Positions 13,601 to 21,645 of a stretch of 46,847 nucleotides of DNA are shown piece after piece (the stretch's first letter is position 1; every line of letters starts with the position of its first letter). The translations under genes were made by a program, and so were the position numbers. The notes under the pieces were generated by a model. That model saw only the letters and a program-made list of their open reading frames with translations, was not told the origin of the DNA and ran no database searches. The DNA lies in the NCBI GenBank assembly GCA_016707785.1, contig JADJGZ010000055.1:1-46847 (forward strand), in the 5' to 3' direction. The DNA is from Bacteroidales bacterium. GTDB lineage: Bacteria; Bacteroidota; Bacteroidia; Bacteroidales; UBA4417.

Positions 13601-14229
13601 CCGGCTGTACAGACAGTGATGACGTTCAAATCCTGATTGGTGGCACCAATACCGGACCTACGGCTGTTCCTGATTATGATACGACTATTGTGAACCGTTC
13701 AATCACACTGGATGTACTCTCCAATGACCTGAACCCTGAAGGTGATCCGCTTACCATCAGCTTCTGCGACTATCCGGATCATGGTATAGTAGTACTCAAC
13801 TCTGACAGTACCATTACCTATACTCCATATGACGGGTATGAAGGCGATGACTCATTCTGCTACCAGATCTGCGACAATGGCGAACCAGTAAGCTGCTCAA
13901 GCAACACCGTATATATCAAGGTGAAGGCAGCCAGTATGGACGATCTGGTCATCTATAATGGAATTTCTCCCAATACTGATGGTACCAATGACGAATGGAT
14001 TATCCGTGGTATTGATAAGTACCCTGATAATACGGTTCTCATCTTCAATCGTTGGGGCGACAAGATCCGTGAGTTTTCAGGATACAACAACAAAGATCAA
14101 TCCTGGGATGGAACCAATGATCAGGATAAGAAAGTACCAGATGGAACTTACTTCTACATCCTTGAAATAAAGAATGTTGGAACCAGAACCGGTTGGATCT
14201 TTGTAAGAGGAAACAGTAATAGTAATTGA
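6127..14229 (+). CDS. Giant tandem-repeat surface adhesin with T9SS type B C-terminal domain (5' part frameshifted)
   Basis: The open frame gives 2700 residues, but the ATG at 6127 lies inside a repeat and is not the true start. About 28 immunoglobulin-like units of about 87 residues follow one another, each with the signature AG-D--ICE and one tryptophan in LLW or LIW. Next comes a PKD-like unit (TANAGLDQQ), then a cadherin/Ig-like segment beginning GPTAVPDYDTT. The last 90 residues or so form the gliding motility-associated type B sorting domain (ISPNTDGTNDEW, VLIFNRWGDKI, SWDGTND, VPDGTYFYILEI). Such proteins are exported by the type IX system and displayed on the cell surface, often for adhesion or gliding. 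Type B domains generally depend on a PorP/SprF-like partner, and one is encoded directly downstream. Units are most alike at the N-terminal side and most diverged near the C-terminus. Confidence 0.9.
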   Translation: MQPYCGLPSGTGNFNNATTLNPVYTPSAADIAAGTVTLTITASSAAPCVSASDAMVLDISRQAVVNAGADASICEGSAYTVSGATASYYSSILWTSSGTGVLSDETTLTPTYTPAAGETGVITLTLTATSDAPCTDATDQMTITITPAATVSAGADATICETGSYTLAGSAVANATTLLWSTSGTGTFNNISALHPIYTPSAADITAGAVTLTITATPAAPCTAVSDAMVLNINRQATVNAGADATICESGTYTLVNAVAANATTLLWATSGTGTFDDATTLNPVYTPSVADITAGSVTLTITASSAAPCSDATDAMVLNINGQATVNAGADATICETAGSYTLAGAAVTNATSLLWTTSGTGTFNNATTLNPVYTPSAADIAAGTVTLTITASSAAPCVSASDAMVLDISRQAVVNAGADATICESGTYTLVNATVTYATPYLWATSGTGTFDDATALNPVYTPSVADITAGSVTLTITASSAAPCSDATDAMVLNINRQATVNAGADATICETAGSYTLAGAAVANATTLLWTTSGTGYFNNATNLNPVYTPSAADIAAGTVTLTITASSAAPCVSASDAMVLDISRQAVVNAGADATICEGGTYTLVNAVVANATTLQWSHDGLGTLTNDNTLTPTYTPAAGETGVITLTLTATSTGPCVDATDQMTITITPAATVSAGADATICETGSYTLAGSAVANATTLLWSTSGTGSFNNITALHPIYTPSAADIVAGSVTLTITATPAAPCTAVSDAMVLNINRQAVVNAGIDATICENASYTVSTATSSYAASILWTHNGLGTISGAGTMTPTYTPAAGETGVITLTVTATSASPCVDVTDQMTITITPAATVSAGPDATICETGTYTLAGSAVANATTLLWSTSGTGSFNNAAALHAIYIPSAADILNGSVTLTLTAYPSAPCPVISDEMVLTISRQAIVNAGTDASICEGATYTVNSATSSYATLITWIHNGLGTLTGANTLTPTYTPAAGETGVITLTLTATSAGPCVDATDQMTISITPAATVSAGPDATICETGNHTLAGSSATNAISLLWSTSGTGSFNNAAALNPIYIPSAADILNGSVTLTLSVTPAAPCAIVTDAMVLTISHQAIVNAGTDASICEGSTYTISGAAVANATTLQWTHNGLGTLSGAGTLTPTYTPAAGETGVITLTLTATSTSPCVDATDQMTISITPAATVFAGPDATICETGTYSLANSAVANATTLLWSTSGTGSFNNAAALNPIYIPSAADILNGTVTLTLTATPASPCATASDAMVLTINRQAVVNAGTDATICETSGTYTLSNSSAQYATAYLWSSSGTGSFNDASLLHPVYTPSAADILAGSVTITVTASSTAPCVDATDAMVLNINRQAIVNAGTDATICETGTYSLTTATAQYATSFLWTTTGTGSFNNPTSLNPVYNPSPNDVLDGFVILTLTATSTAPCVSATDDMTLHINRQAIVNAGPDGTICEGSTFTVSGATSLYAASINWSHNGLGTLSGANTITPTYSPAIGETGVITMVLTGTSVTPCLSVTDQMNITINPGAVVSAGSDATICETGTYTLSGSAASNYSSLLWTTSGEGMFNNPAGLHPTYIPSASDILNGSVVLTLTATGIAPCGTISDNMTLYISHQAIANAGPDATLCEGSSFAVTSAAASYQTSITWTHNGTGILTGASTLTPVYTPGIGETGDIILTLSVTSAAPCNPASDQMTLHIYALPSAYAGVDTTICEGSSYAILGSTASNFSSLIWSTSGTGTFNNAGVLHPVYVPSQSDVVNGFVFLVLNAYGNGPCPAATDSMQLFINQATTANAGPDATICQGSMGFTVSGATAQDYTSILWTTNGLGLLNNPNTLSPTYIPQTGETGTITLTLTAYAAAPCPDVVDGMNLTILPAPVASAGIDDSICEGQVFIPNTANAGYYTNLMWTTSGTGYFSNPTALHPTYTPSASDILNESVVLTITATGTAPCTTVSDDMMLIIRRIPVANAGDDAAICQGSDFTVTTAIASNYTGLIWTHNGNGNLVNETTINPTYQPAPGETGVVILTMTLSGTPVCGTVSDAMSLSIYPEPMAEAGDNVSGCSNNPVVLNSSIANGAASLIWTTSGTGTFNNASLLHATYTPSANDVLSGEVILTLTVTGTAPCGIVADSLVLTLYSEPTANAGPDAVTCNNMPFTITTATITGSEDFEWTHNGAGTLNGAGTLSPTYVPASAESGNVVITLTVHGAEPCGTVIDQMVLTVNPVAIVYAGSDLATCEMSPIQVSGATAQNYSSILWTTNGSGTFNDASVINPVYTPSSADMSTGMVILTLNISGIAPCSDLSDQLVLSIIKTPAVDAGADAATCEGNSYTITGTSASNFSSLNWTYSPSNSGTLSGLGSLNPTFTPAAGYYGDVTLTITASGNTACGNVTATDQMTLTIHKAVTANAGLDQQISAGAITSLQGSAIDGSGFYAWSWQPESLLENPTVMEPVTLPIITNTLFTLTVLDLSTGCTDSDDVQILIGGTNTGPTAVPDYDTTIVNRSITLDVLSNDLNPEGDPLTISFCDYPDHGIVVLNSDSTITYTPYDGYEGDDSFCYQICDNGEPVSCSSNTVYIKVKAASMDDLVIYNGISPNTDGTNDEWIIRGIDKYPDNTVLIFNRWGDKIREFSGYNNKDQSWDGTNDQDKKVPDGTYFYILEIKNVGTRTGWIFVRGNSNSN

Positions 14230-14241
14230 TAAAAGATACCG

Positions 14242-14272
14242 TGAGGTGTGCTGCCGGATTGCAGCACCCTCA
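14242..14272 (+). terminator. Stem-loop after the adhesin gene
   Basis: Thirteen bases after the TGA stop, TGAGG plus GTGCTGC (one bulged T) pairs with GCAGCAC plus CCTCA around a six-base loop. No clear U-tract follows, so it may be an attenuator or mRNA-end stabiliser between the adhesin and the T9SS genes rather than a full intrinsic terminator. Confidence 0.5.
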
Positions 14273-14341
14273 TCGGTTTCACCTACGATCAAAGCTTACC
14301 GAAATACGATGCAATAATTAATGAATCTAATAAATCTTAAC

Positions 14342-15259
14342 ATGAAAAAGTTACTGCCTGTTCTGCTGATAGTAATTGCAGCCCAAGGGTTTGCACAGCA
14401 GGATCCTCTGTTCAGTCAATACATGTTCAATAAATTGGCTTTAAATCCAGCCTATGCCGGAAGCCGGGAAGTTTTATCAGTTGATGCTCTTTACAGGTAT
14501 CAATGGGTAAATATTGACGGAGCGCCTCAAACCTTGAGTGCATCTATTCACACCCCCTTAAGAAATGAACATATTGGGTTGGGGATAAATGTTTATCAGG
14601 ATGCTATTGGGCCAACTACAACCCAGGGAGCCCTGGCAACCTTTGCGTATCGAATCCTTTTTCCTGACGCGAAGCTCTCTTTCGGTCTTCAGGCAGGTGT
14701 AAAATATTCAGATATCTTCTGGTCGAGGATAAATCCTTATGACCTTGAAGACCCTTTGTTCCGATCACAATTGAAGAATAAGGCTGTCCCTGATGCCAAT
14801 TTCGGGATCTATTATTATTCAAAAAAATACTATTTCGGCCTGTCCTCAAAACAATTGCTGCAAAACCAGATGAGCATTGTTAAAGTTAATGGGCATGATG
14901 AATTTACAAAGCTACTCCGACATTTCTATGGTATGGCTGGCGCCGCATTTGCGATTTCCGACGGCCTGGTCTTCCGACCTTCCGTCCTGGTCAAATTTGT
15001 CAGGAATTCACCGCCACAGATGGATTTGAATGCAAGTTTTTTGATTTCCAATACTTTTTGGCTTGGAGCCTCTTACAGGACAGAAAAGGCAATTTCACTC
15101 ATGACGGAATTCAGCCTGTCCGAAAACCTAAGGCTAGGATATTCCTATGACCTTTGGCTCAATGAATTGCAGGGATATAATAAAGGATCTCATGAAATTC
15201 GCCTTGGATTTGACTTTGATCTGTTAAAGAAACGAATGCTCACACCAAGGTATTTCTAG
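14342..15259 (+). CDS. PorP/SprF family type IX secretion membrane protein
   Basis: This 305-residue protein has a signal peptide (MKKLLPVLLIVIAAQGFAQ) followed by the family hallmark QDPLFSQYMFNKLALNPAYAG. The rest is a predicted outer-membrane beta-barrel of the PorP/SprF family. An in-frame ATG at 14321 exists, but the start at 14342 places the basic residues and hydrophobic core of the signal peptide correctly. In Bacteroidetes, SprF-like proteins assist secretion and surface attachment of large type B substrates such as SprB. The position directly after the giant adhesin suggests this is its dedicated partner. Spacing to the next gene is 127 bases, with a hairpin between, so the two may be only partly co-transcribed. 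Confidence 0.92.
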   Translation: MKKLLPVLLIVIAAQGFAQQDPLFSQYMFNKLALNPAYAGSREVLSVDALYRYQWVNIDGAPQTLSASIHTPLRNEHIGLGINVYQDAIGPTTTQGALATFAYRILFPDAKLSFGLQAGVKYSDIFWSRINPYDLEDPLFRSQLKNKAVPDANFGIYYYSKKYYFGLSSKQLLQNQMSIVKVNGHDEFTKLLRHFYGMAGAAFAISDGLVFRPSVLVKFVRNSPPQMDLNASFLISNTFWLGASYRTEKAISLMTEFSLSENLRLGYSYDLWLNELQGYNKGSHEIRLGFDFDLLKKRMLTPRYF

Positions 15260-15277
15260 AAAGGGTTCTGGGCATTA

Positions 15278-15305
15278 ATCACCGGATGACAGAGCCGGTG
15301 GTTTT
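15278..15305 (+). terminator. Hairpin followed by T-run after porP/sprF-like gene
   Basis: ATCACCGG (15278-15285) pairs with CCGGTGGT (15295-15302, one G-T pair) around a nine-base loop and runs directly into TTTT. This is a plausible rho-independent terminator 18 bases after the stop codon. Confidence 0.6.
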
Positions 15306-15386
15306 GCCCTCCCCTTTGTTTGAAATAAATAATTAAAGCCTCACAATTTTGAAACAATACCTTTCCCCGGCCTAAATACTACTATT

Positions 15387-17435
15387 ATGAAAAAGATCAT
15401 CCTCTTTTCGCTTTCCATCCTTCTGATCAGCATTCAACTTAATGCGCAACCTATCCGGAGAGCCCAGAAAAACATGAAGCTGTATAATTACTCAAAGGCG
15501 GTGCGAATCCTGAATAAGGCTGTCGACAAACCAAAGTATAAAAATGAAGCTATACCATTGCTTGCAGAATGCTATCGAATGCAACAGGATGTATTCAATA
15601 CAAAAGCCTGGTATGCCCGTTCAATAGCACTTCCTGGAGCAAAACCAGAGTGGTATTTCAATTATGCCCAGGCATTAAGGACAACAGGCGATTATACTCA
15701 AGCCAGGGAGATGTTCAAGAAATATTCAGCCCTTGAACCCGGAGACAGCAAAGCATTATTATTTGCTGCATACTGCGACAGTGCAGCCATCCAATGGAAA
15801 TCAAGAGTACCCGGTTATGAAGTCAAATCTGTTTCCGGGATCAACTCAAAACAAAGTGACTTCGGACCTGCCTTTTATAATGGAATGCTTGTATTTGCAT
15901 CCGACAGGAATCAAAACCTGGATGAAAGTAATTATGGCTGGACAGGAAGAGGCTACCTCGATATCCTCAGTTCCAATCCTGAAGCACCGGGTGAATTCTG
16001 GGGAGACTTAAAAACACCATCTTCCATTAAAGGCAGGTTTAATCAATCTTTTCATGACGGACCGGCATTCTTTGTAGAAAACAAGTTCGTTTACTTCACC
16101 CGCACTTACAATGACAAAGCAAATAAGCAGGATAATATCAAGACAAACCTGTTAAAAATCTTCTACTCAACCTATGAAAATGGAAAATGGAGCCAGCTTC
16201 AGCCATTTTTCCTTAATAGCCCCGACTTCTCAGTAGGTCATCCCACATTAAACCCTGAGGGAAATCTCCTTTGTTTTGCCAGTGATATGCCTGGAGGAGC
16301 CGGAGGAACTGACCTTTGGCTATGTAAGAAAGAAGGTGAGAACTGGAGTCAACCGATTAACCTCGGATCTAAAATCAATACTTCCGGGGAAGAAATGTTT
16401 CCCTCCATTCAATCAGATGGTAGCCTCCTGTTTGCCTCTGATATGTTACCCGGCTATGGAGGTCTCGATATATTTGAAGCAAAAGCAACTGCTGAAGGTT
16501 GGTCAGATCCTGTAAATGCCGGAATTCCTTTAAATAGTTCATTTGATGATTTTGCCATGAATTATGCGCCTGGGACAAAAAATGGCTTCTTCTCGTCAAA
16601 TAGGCCGGGAGGTGCAGGTAGTGATGATATTTACGCTTTCAAAAAACTCGACATTCCAACACCAGTAATTCCTATTCCGGTTGAAACCCCAAAACCAGCT
16701 TTCATCAGTGGAATAGTGAAAGATAAAACCACCATGCTTCCCATCGCAGGTGCAACAGTTTTCATCTTCAATCCCAACTCAGGGAAAGTAAATGTGCTTA
16801 AAACAGGAGCTGATGGACAATATAAACTCCTGGTTGAAAGGGCTGCAGAATATACGGTTAAAGCGATGAAACCAAAACATATTTCAGATTGCACACCTCT
16901 TTTGGTGACAGAGATAATACCTGGTACAACTGTGAATGCGCCAAGGGAATTATTGCTTGATAAACTGGAAGTGAACCGGACTTTTAAAATTGATAACATC
17001 TATTACGATTTCAACAAATTTGATATCCGTGCTGATGCAAAACCAGAACTTGACAAACTGGTGCGAATCATGAACGAAAACCCGATCAATGTTGAGTTAG
17101 GCTCACATACCGATAGCAGGGGTTCTTTTGCCTATAATGACAAACTCTCGCAAAACAGGGCCCAATCAGCTGTGAATTACATCGTTTCAACTGGTATAAA
17201 TTCGTCGAGGATTACGGCAAAAGGATATGGTGAGCATCAGTTAACCAACGAATGTGCTGATGGTGTCAAGTGTTCCGATGAGCAGCACCAGGCCAACCGC
17301 AGAACAGAATTTAAAGTTATTGGATATACTGCTCCAACAACCATTATGGATCAGTTTGATCCTGAAAAGTTTAGCAATGGAGAAGAGTTGGATGCCAGGT
17401 TAATGCCGGGAGGCTTCTTTAACCCTTGTAAATAA
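15387..17435 (+). CDS. PorE-like OmpA-family protein (TPR, beta-propeller, CRD, OmpA)
   Basis: The 682-residue product has a signal peptide (residues 1 to about 20, no lipobox cysteine). TPR-like helices follow to about 130, then a PD40/WD40-like propeller to about 430 with blades such as FASDMPGGAGGTDLWL and FSSNRPGGAGSDDIYAF. A carboxypeptidase-regulatory-like domain begins near ISGIVKDKTT. The C-terminal OmpA domain has IYYDFNKFDIR, LGSHTDSRGS, LSQNRAQSAVNYI and NRRTEFKVIG, which bind peptidoglycan. This order matches PorE of the type IX secretion system. PorE itself is a lipoprotein, so the lack of a lipobox is a difference. Such genes often stand with PorP/SprF proteins and a type B substrate as here, so the protein probably anchors the export or attachment machinery to the cell wall. 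Confidence 0.9.
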   Translation: MKKIILFSLSILLISIQLNAQPIRRAQKNMKLYNYSKAVRILNKAVDKPKYKNEAIPLLAECYRMQQDVFNTKAWYARSIALPGAKPEWYFNYAQALRTTGDYTQAREMFKKYSALEPGDSKALLFAAYCDSAAIQWKSRVPGYEVKSVSGINSKQSDFGPAFYNGMLVFASDRNQNLDESNYGWTGRGYLDILSSNPEAPGEFWGDLKTPSSIKGRFNQSFHDGPAFFVENKFVYFTRTYNDKANKQDNIKTNLLKIFYSTYENGKWSQLQPFFLNSPDFSVGHPTLNPEGNLLCFASDMPGGAGGTDLWLCKKEGENWSQPINLGSKINTSGEEMFPSIQSDGSLLFASDMLPGYGGLDIFEAKATAEGWSDPVNAGIPLNSSFDDFAMNYAPGTKNGFFSSNRPGGAGSDDIYAFKKLDIPTPVIPIPVETPKPAFISGIVKDKTTMLPIAGATVFIFNPNSGKVNVLKTGADGQYKLLVERAAEYTVKAMKPKHISDCTPLLVTEIIPGTTVNAPRELLLDKLEVNRTFKIDNIYYDFNKFDIRADAKPELDKLVRIMNENPINVELGSHTDSRGSFAYNDKLSQNRAQSAVNYIVSTGINSSRITAKGYGEHQLTNECADGVKCSDEQHQANRRTEFKVIGYTAPTTIMDQFDPEKFSNGEELDARLMPGGFFNPCK

Positions 17436-17449
17436 TTTAGGAAAGTCTG

Positions 17450-17503
<54 letters not shown>

Positions 17504-17550
17504 CAACGGCTGCTTTTCAGTTATAGGAGTTTATCTGTTTGTATAATCTT

Positions 17551-18186
17551 CTATATAAATGGATTATTGACAATTTCATAGCCAATAGAAGTTTCAGGAC
17601 CATGTCCCGGATAAACGATGCAATCTGATGGCAGCGTAAATAATTTTTGCTGAATACTTTCCCTGAGAAGATCAAAATCTCCTGTTGGTAAATCTGTTCT
17701 GCCAATACTGTTTTGGAAAAGCACGTCTCCGGTAATGACAAAATTTTGCTGATCACAAACCAGGCTAATACTTCCATCTGCATGTCCCGGCGTATACAAC
17801 ACCCTCAATTCGAAGCCCTCAGCAAGTAATATATCGCCTTCTTCAACAAACAACTCCGGTTTCTTCACTTCATTAACATTTAAACCAAACACAGAAGCAA
17901 ACTCCTTCGCTGTTTCCCAGAAAATTGCACCTCTCCGATGCGCAGTAGGCTTGAGTCCGTAAGTATTGCAAACAAAAGCATTCCCCAGGATATGATCTAC
18001 ATGACTATGAGTATTCACCAGCATAACAGGTGTAAGATGAAAATCATGGATGAATCCTGATAATTCCTTTTCTTCCTTGCTATTCGAACATGCAGGGTCA
18101 ACAATGATGCATTCCCGGCTCTTGCCTGAAATAACATAGGTATTAACAGCGAATGAGTTAAAAACAAACCGTTGAACAGCAATCAT
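17551..18186 (-). CDS. MBL-fold metallo-hydrolase (glyoxalase II-like)
   Basis: The protein has 211 residues if started at the ATG at 18186 (MIAVQRFVFNSFAVNTYVI), which aligns with the usual N-terminus of the family. An upstream in-frame start at 18246 would add 20 unlikely residues. Metal ligands are visible as THSHVDH, the histidine of YTPGHADGS, the aspartate of ITGDVLFQNSIGRTDL, and the histidine of YPGHGPETS. The family hydrolyses thioesters or related substrates in the cytoplasm using two metal ions. The glyoxalase II C-terminal helical domain is absent, so the exact substrate cannot be named. It is convergent with the PorE-like gene and divergent from the large outer-membrane gene. Confidence 0.88.
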   Translation of the reverse strand: MIAVQRFVFNSFAVNTYVISGKSRECIIVDPACSNSKEEKELSGFIHDFHLTPVMLVNTHSHVDHILGNAFVCNTYGLKPTAHRRGAIFWETAKEFASVFGLNVNEVKKPELFVEEGDILLAEGFELRVLYTPGHADGSISLVCDQQNFVITGDVLFQNSIGRTDLPTGDFDLLRESIQQKLFTLPSDCIVYPGHGPETSIGYEIVNNPFI

Positions 18187-18306
18187 ATCAATTATGTATA
18201 CTATTTTTGCTGATGTAAAGTTATCAATAATTAATGGTTGAAACAATTCAAATGCTCAGCCGTTTAATTATTATTACTTCAGCTGCCCTAATTTCTGGTC
18301 AAACTC

Positions 18307-21300
18307 ATGCTGCAAAAGGATTCCATAACTCCTCCAAAAAAACCAGGTATATTCTTCCTGGTGCTAATGCTTTGGCTGGTTTCACCTTCTTTATACTCTC
18401 AATTTTACAATGGGTCACAACTTACTTTCGGGAAGAACCGGGTACAGTATAGTGACTTCTTATGGACCTATTTCCGGTTCAATAATTTTGATGTTTATTA
18501 TTACCTGAATGGGAAAGAACTTGCATTACATACTGCAGAATATGCCAGATCATATCTTCCGGAGATAGAGAAAAAGCTGGAAACAACCCTCGATTCTAAG
18601 ATCCAGTTCATCATCTATAATAACTTCAATGACCTTAAACAGAGTAACCTTGGATTGCTTAGCCAGACTCAATATAATACCGGCGGAGTAACACATATCA
18701 TCGGGCATGATATATTCCTCTATTTTGATGGGAATATGAACAATTTTGATCGACAAATCCGTGCAGGTATAACCCGTATGTTGCTTGACGGAATAATTTT
18801 CGGAGAATCTATTGGCTCCCAGGTGAAAAATAGCACCCTCATCAATCTGCCTGCATGGTTTTCCGATGGACTTGTATCCTATTACAGCCGCAACTGGGAT
18901 ACAGAACTTGATAATATTCTGAAAGATGGCATTATGAGCGGGAAATACAGAAAATTTAATCATCTGTATGGAGCTGATGCTGTTTATGCCGGGCATTCAA
19001 TCTGGAGATTTATTGCGGAGAAATATGGTCCTGAGAATATTGCCAACATTGTCTATATGACCCGTGTGAACAGGAGTGTAGAAAGTGGATTTCTATATGT
19101 GCTTGGCGTCTCCTTTAAAAACATCATCAAAGAATGGGAAGTGTGGTACAAAGACATTTATTCTCAGCAACCCCCAGCTTCCGAAAAAAGCTTTGGTTCT
19201 CCCATAAAATCAAAGATAAAAACAGACAGGGTTTATGACAAAGTCAAGCTGAGCCCTGATGGAGAAAATCTTGTTTATACCTCCAATAGCATTGGACTCT
19301 ATAAGGTGCACCTCTATAATACTGCCAGTGGTAAAGTAAAGAAAATCTTCAGAAAAGGGTTCCGTTTGGATGAGAAAGTGGATTATTCCTATCCCTTACT
19401 TGCCTGGCATCCTTCCGGACAGTTGCTTACTATGATTTTGGAATCCAAAGGATTAATTTTCCTTTATTCCTATGATCTGGAAACACGGAAATGGACACAT
19501 CAGAATATTTTTGGCTTTCAGAAAATCCTTGACTTTTCTTATTCTCCTGATGGACGATCCTTTGTTTTTTCTGCAGTCCAAAAAGGCCAATCTGATATTT
19601 ACCTTTACAATATTGCAGCAAATACCTATGAACAACTCACCCGTGATATTTATAACGACCTGAATCCACGCTTCCTTTATAAAAGCAGTCGAATTATTTT
19701 CAGCTCCAACAGGCCTCATGATACGCTGAAAATTGTGAAAGATGAGATGGTGACATATGATGGAATGGAGAACCATGACCTCTTTGTCTTTGATATCAAA
19801 AACAGGTCCCGGATGTTGAACAGGATTGAAAAGACACCTCTTGCGAATGAAGTTCAGCCCATGTCCTACACACCCGGCACTTTCACCTACCTGAGTGATG
19901 CTAATGGAATCTATAACCGTTATGTGGCAAAATTCGATAGCGCAATATCCTATATCGACACCACGGTGCATTACAGGTATTTTGCCAGGGCTTACCCGAT
20001 ATCAGACCTGGAAAGGAGTATACTTACCCAGGATGTAAGTGTTGTTTCCGGCAAATCGGCAGAAGTAGTCTTTGATAAAAAGAAATATCACATCTATCTG
20101 AATGATTTACCTTCTGAGCAGGCATCACCCGTTAGCCTAAGCACAACAAGCTATATGCTATCGAAGGAAATCAAGGCAAAGGAAGAGGCTGAAGCAAAAG
20201 AGAAGCAGAAAAAGGAGTCTTCAGTCAAAACAAGGAGGAAAAAATTCGTAAACGTATATGAAGAAGACCTACCTATCCGTCAATCGGATAGCCTTGGGAT
20301 TGACCTCAACAATTACCAGCTTTCCGGCAAAGTAACTCAACAAAAGCCTTCCTTGCTGAAGGAAGACAAATTCGGTCGTTGGGTGCCAGCCAATGAAAAG
20401 GCTAAACCACCAAAACCAAGGAATTATAATGTTGAATACACCATCAACCAATTGGTTGGACAGCTGGATTTCTCTTACCTGAACATGAGTTATCAGCCTT
20501 TCATAGGCTATGCCGGACCAGTATTTCAGAATCCACCTACCAATGCCTTGTTTACTATCGGGGCCACCGATCTGTTGGAAGATTACAGGATCATAGGTGG
20601 AGTAAGGCTAAATTCGGACCTCAACAATAACGAATATCTCCTTGGGTTTGTCAATCTGAAGCGCCAGACAGACAAGGAAATCTATTTTCACAGGAATTCC
20701 TTTGATGTAGCATATTCCAATGCATATGTCAGGCATAGAATTCATGAATTGCATTATATATTGCGATATCCATTCTCTGAAATCTTTGCTATAAAAGGAA
20801 CAACAAGTCTTCAATATGATAAATCCATTGTTCTCGCCCTCGACCAGGCAACGGCCCAAATGAAAGATAAAAATGATGTCTGGGGCATCGTGAAAGGAGA
20901 ATTGGTTTTTGATAACACAAGGAGCCTTGGCACCAATCTCTATCAAGGGATGCGGTATAAGGTATTTGGAGAATATTACCGGTTAATAGCTGATGGTGGA
21001 ACCAATATGACAGTGGTGGGTTTCGATTTCAGGCATTATACCCGAATTCACCGTTCATTTATCTGGGCCAACCGGTTCGCCGGGAGTACATCTTTCGGAA
21101 AAAGTAAACTGCTTTACTACCTTGGCGGAGTTGATAACTGGTTGATTCCTGGCTTTGATGACAGGAATCAAATAGACTATTCCCAGAACTATGCTTTTCA
21201 AACCCTTGCTACCAATATGAGGGGATTTAAGCAGAATGTCCGTTCCGGAAACACTTTTGCAGTGCTCAATTCGGAATTAAGGTTGCCGGTTTTCAAGTAT

Positions 21301-21609
21301 TTTTTCAACCGTCCATTAAAATCTGATTTCCTCAATAATTTTCAGGTCGTTGGATTCGGGGATCTGGGCGCAGCCTGGAAAGGCTTGAATCCATTGTCGG
21401 AAGAAAACACTTTCTATACCCAGTATATCTATCGTCCCCCATTGTATGTTACAGTCCAGGTTCAGAAAAGCCCAATGGTAGCCGGGTATGGGTTTGGATT
21501 GAGGAGTAGCCTCCTGGGGTACTTCCTTCGTGCCGACTGGTCATGGGGTATTGAAGATAATGTAATCCAGCCCCGACAGTTCTACTTATCATTGAGTCTT
21601 GATTTCTAG
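18307..21609 (+). CDS. Large outer-membrane protein: MA-like peptidase domain, PD40 propeller, C-terminal beta-barrel
   Basis: The product has 1100 residues. A signal peptide lies around residues 14-31 (FFLVLMLWLVSPSLYSQ). A gluzincin-like (peptidase MA-like) segment follows, with YLPEIEKKLE, LPAWFSDGLVSYYSRNWD and an AGHSIWRFIAEKYG helix. The zinc motif HExxH is not seen where relatives carry it, so catalysis is doubtful. A TolB/PD40-like propeller spans roughly 310-560 (DKVKLSPDGENLVYTS, DFSYSPDGRSFVFSA). A lysine/glutamate-rich linker then leads to a C-terminal barrel ending in FYLSLSLDF, a typical outer-membrane signal with terminal Phe. Proteins of this layout are common in Bacteroidetes, but their role is not established. 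Envelope assembly or processing is an inference. Confidence 0.82.
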   Translation: MLQKDSITPPKKPGIFFLVLMLWLVSPSLYSQFYNGSQLTFGKNRVQYSDFLWTYFRFNNFDVYYYLNGKELALHTAEYARSYLPEIEKKLETTLDSKIQFIIYNNFNDLKQSNLGLLSQTQYNTGGVTHIIGHDIFLYFDGNMNNFDRQIRAGITRMLLDGIIFGESIGSQVKNSTLINLPAWFSDGLVSYYSRNWDTELDNILKDGIMSGKYRKFNHLYGADAVYAGHSIWRFIAEKYGPENIANIVYMTRVNRSVESGFLYVLGVSFKNIIKEWEVWYKDIYSQQPPASEKSFGSPIKSKIKTDRVYDKVKLSPDGENLVYTSNSIGLYKVHLYNTASGKVKKIFRKGFRLDEKVDYSYPLLAWHPSGQLLTMILESKGLIFLYSYDLETRKWTHQNIFGFQKILDFSYSPDGRSFVFSAVQKGQSDIYLYNIAANTYEQLTRDIYNDLNPRFLYKSSRIIFSSNRPHDTLKIVKDEMVTYDGMENHDLFVFDIKNRSRMLNRIEKTPLANEVQPMSYTPGTFTYLSDANGIYNRYVAKFDSAISYIDTTVHYRYFARAYPISDLERSILTQDVSVVSGKSAEVVFDKKKYHIYLNDLPSEQASPVSLSTTSYMLSKEIKAKEEAEAKEKQKKESSVKTRRKKFVNVYEEDLPIRQSDSLGIDLNNYQLSGKVTQQKPSLLKEDKFGRWVPANEKAKPPKPRNYNVEYTINQLVGQLDFSYLNMSYQPFIGYAGPVFQNPPTNALFTIGATDLLEDYRIIGGVRLNSDLNNNEYLLGFVNLKRQTDKEIYFHRNSFDVAYSNAYVRHRIHELHYILRYPFSEIFAIKGTTSLQYDKSIVLALDQATAQMKDKNDVWGIVKGELVFDNTRSLGTNLYQGMRYKVFGEYYRLIADGGTNMTVVGFDFRHYTRIHRSFIWANRFAGSTSFGKSKLLYYLGGVDNWLIPGFDDRNQIDYSQNYAFQTLATNMRGFKQNVRSGNTFAVLNSELRLPVFKYFFNRPLKSDFLNNFQVVGFGDLGAAWKGLNPLSEENTFYTQYIYRPPLYVTVQVQKSPMVAGYGFGLRSSLLGYFLRADWSWGIEDNVIQPRQFYLSLSLDF

Positions 21610-21645
21610 TCAGAGACTCCAATACTCACTTTAAAAATTGTACGT

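Noticed and set aside
18234..18452. Frame with a signal-peptide-like start (MLSRLIIITSAALISGQTHA)
   Set aside because: It ends after 72 residues and overlaps, in another frame, the 1100-residue gene, which has its own proper signal peptide.
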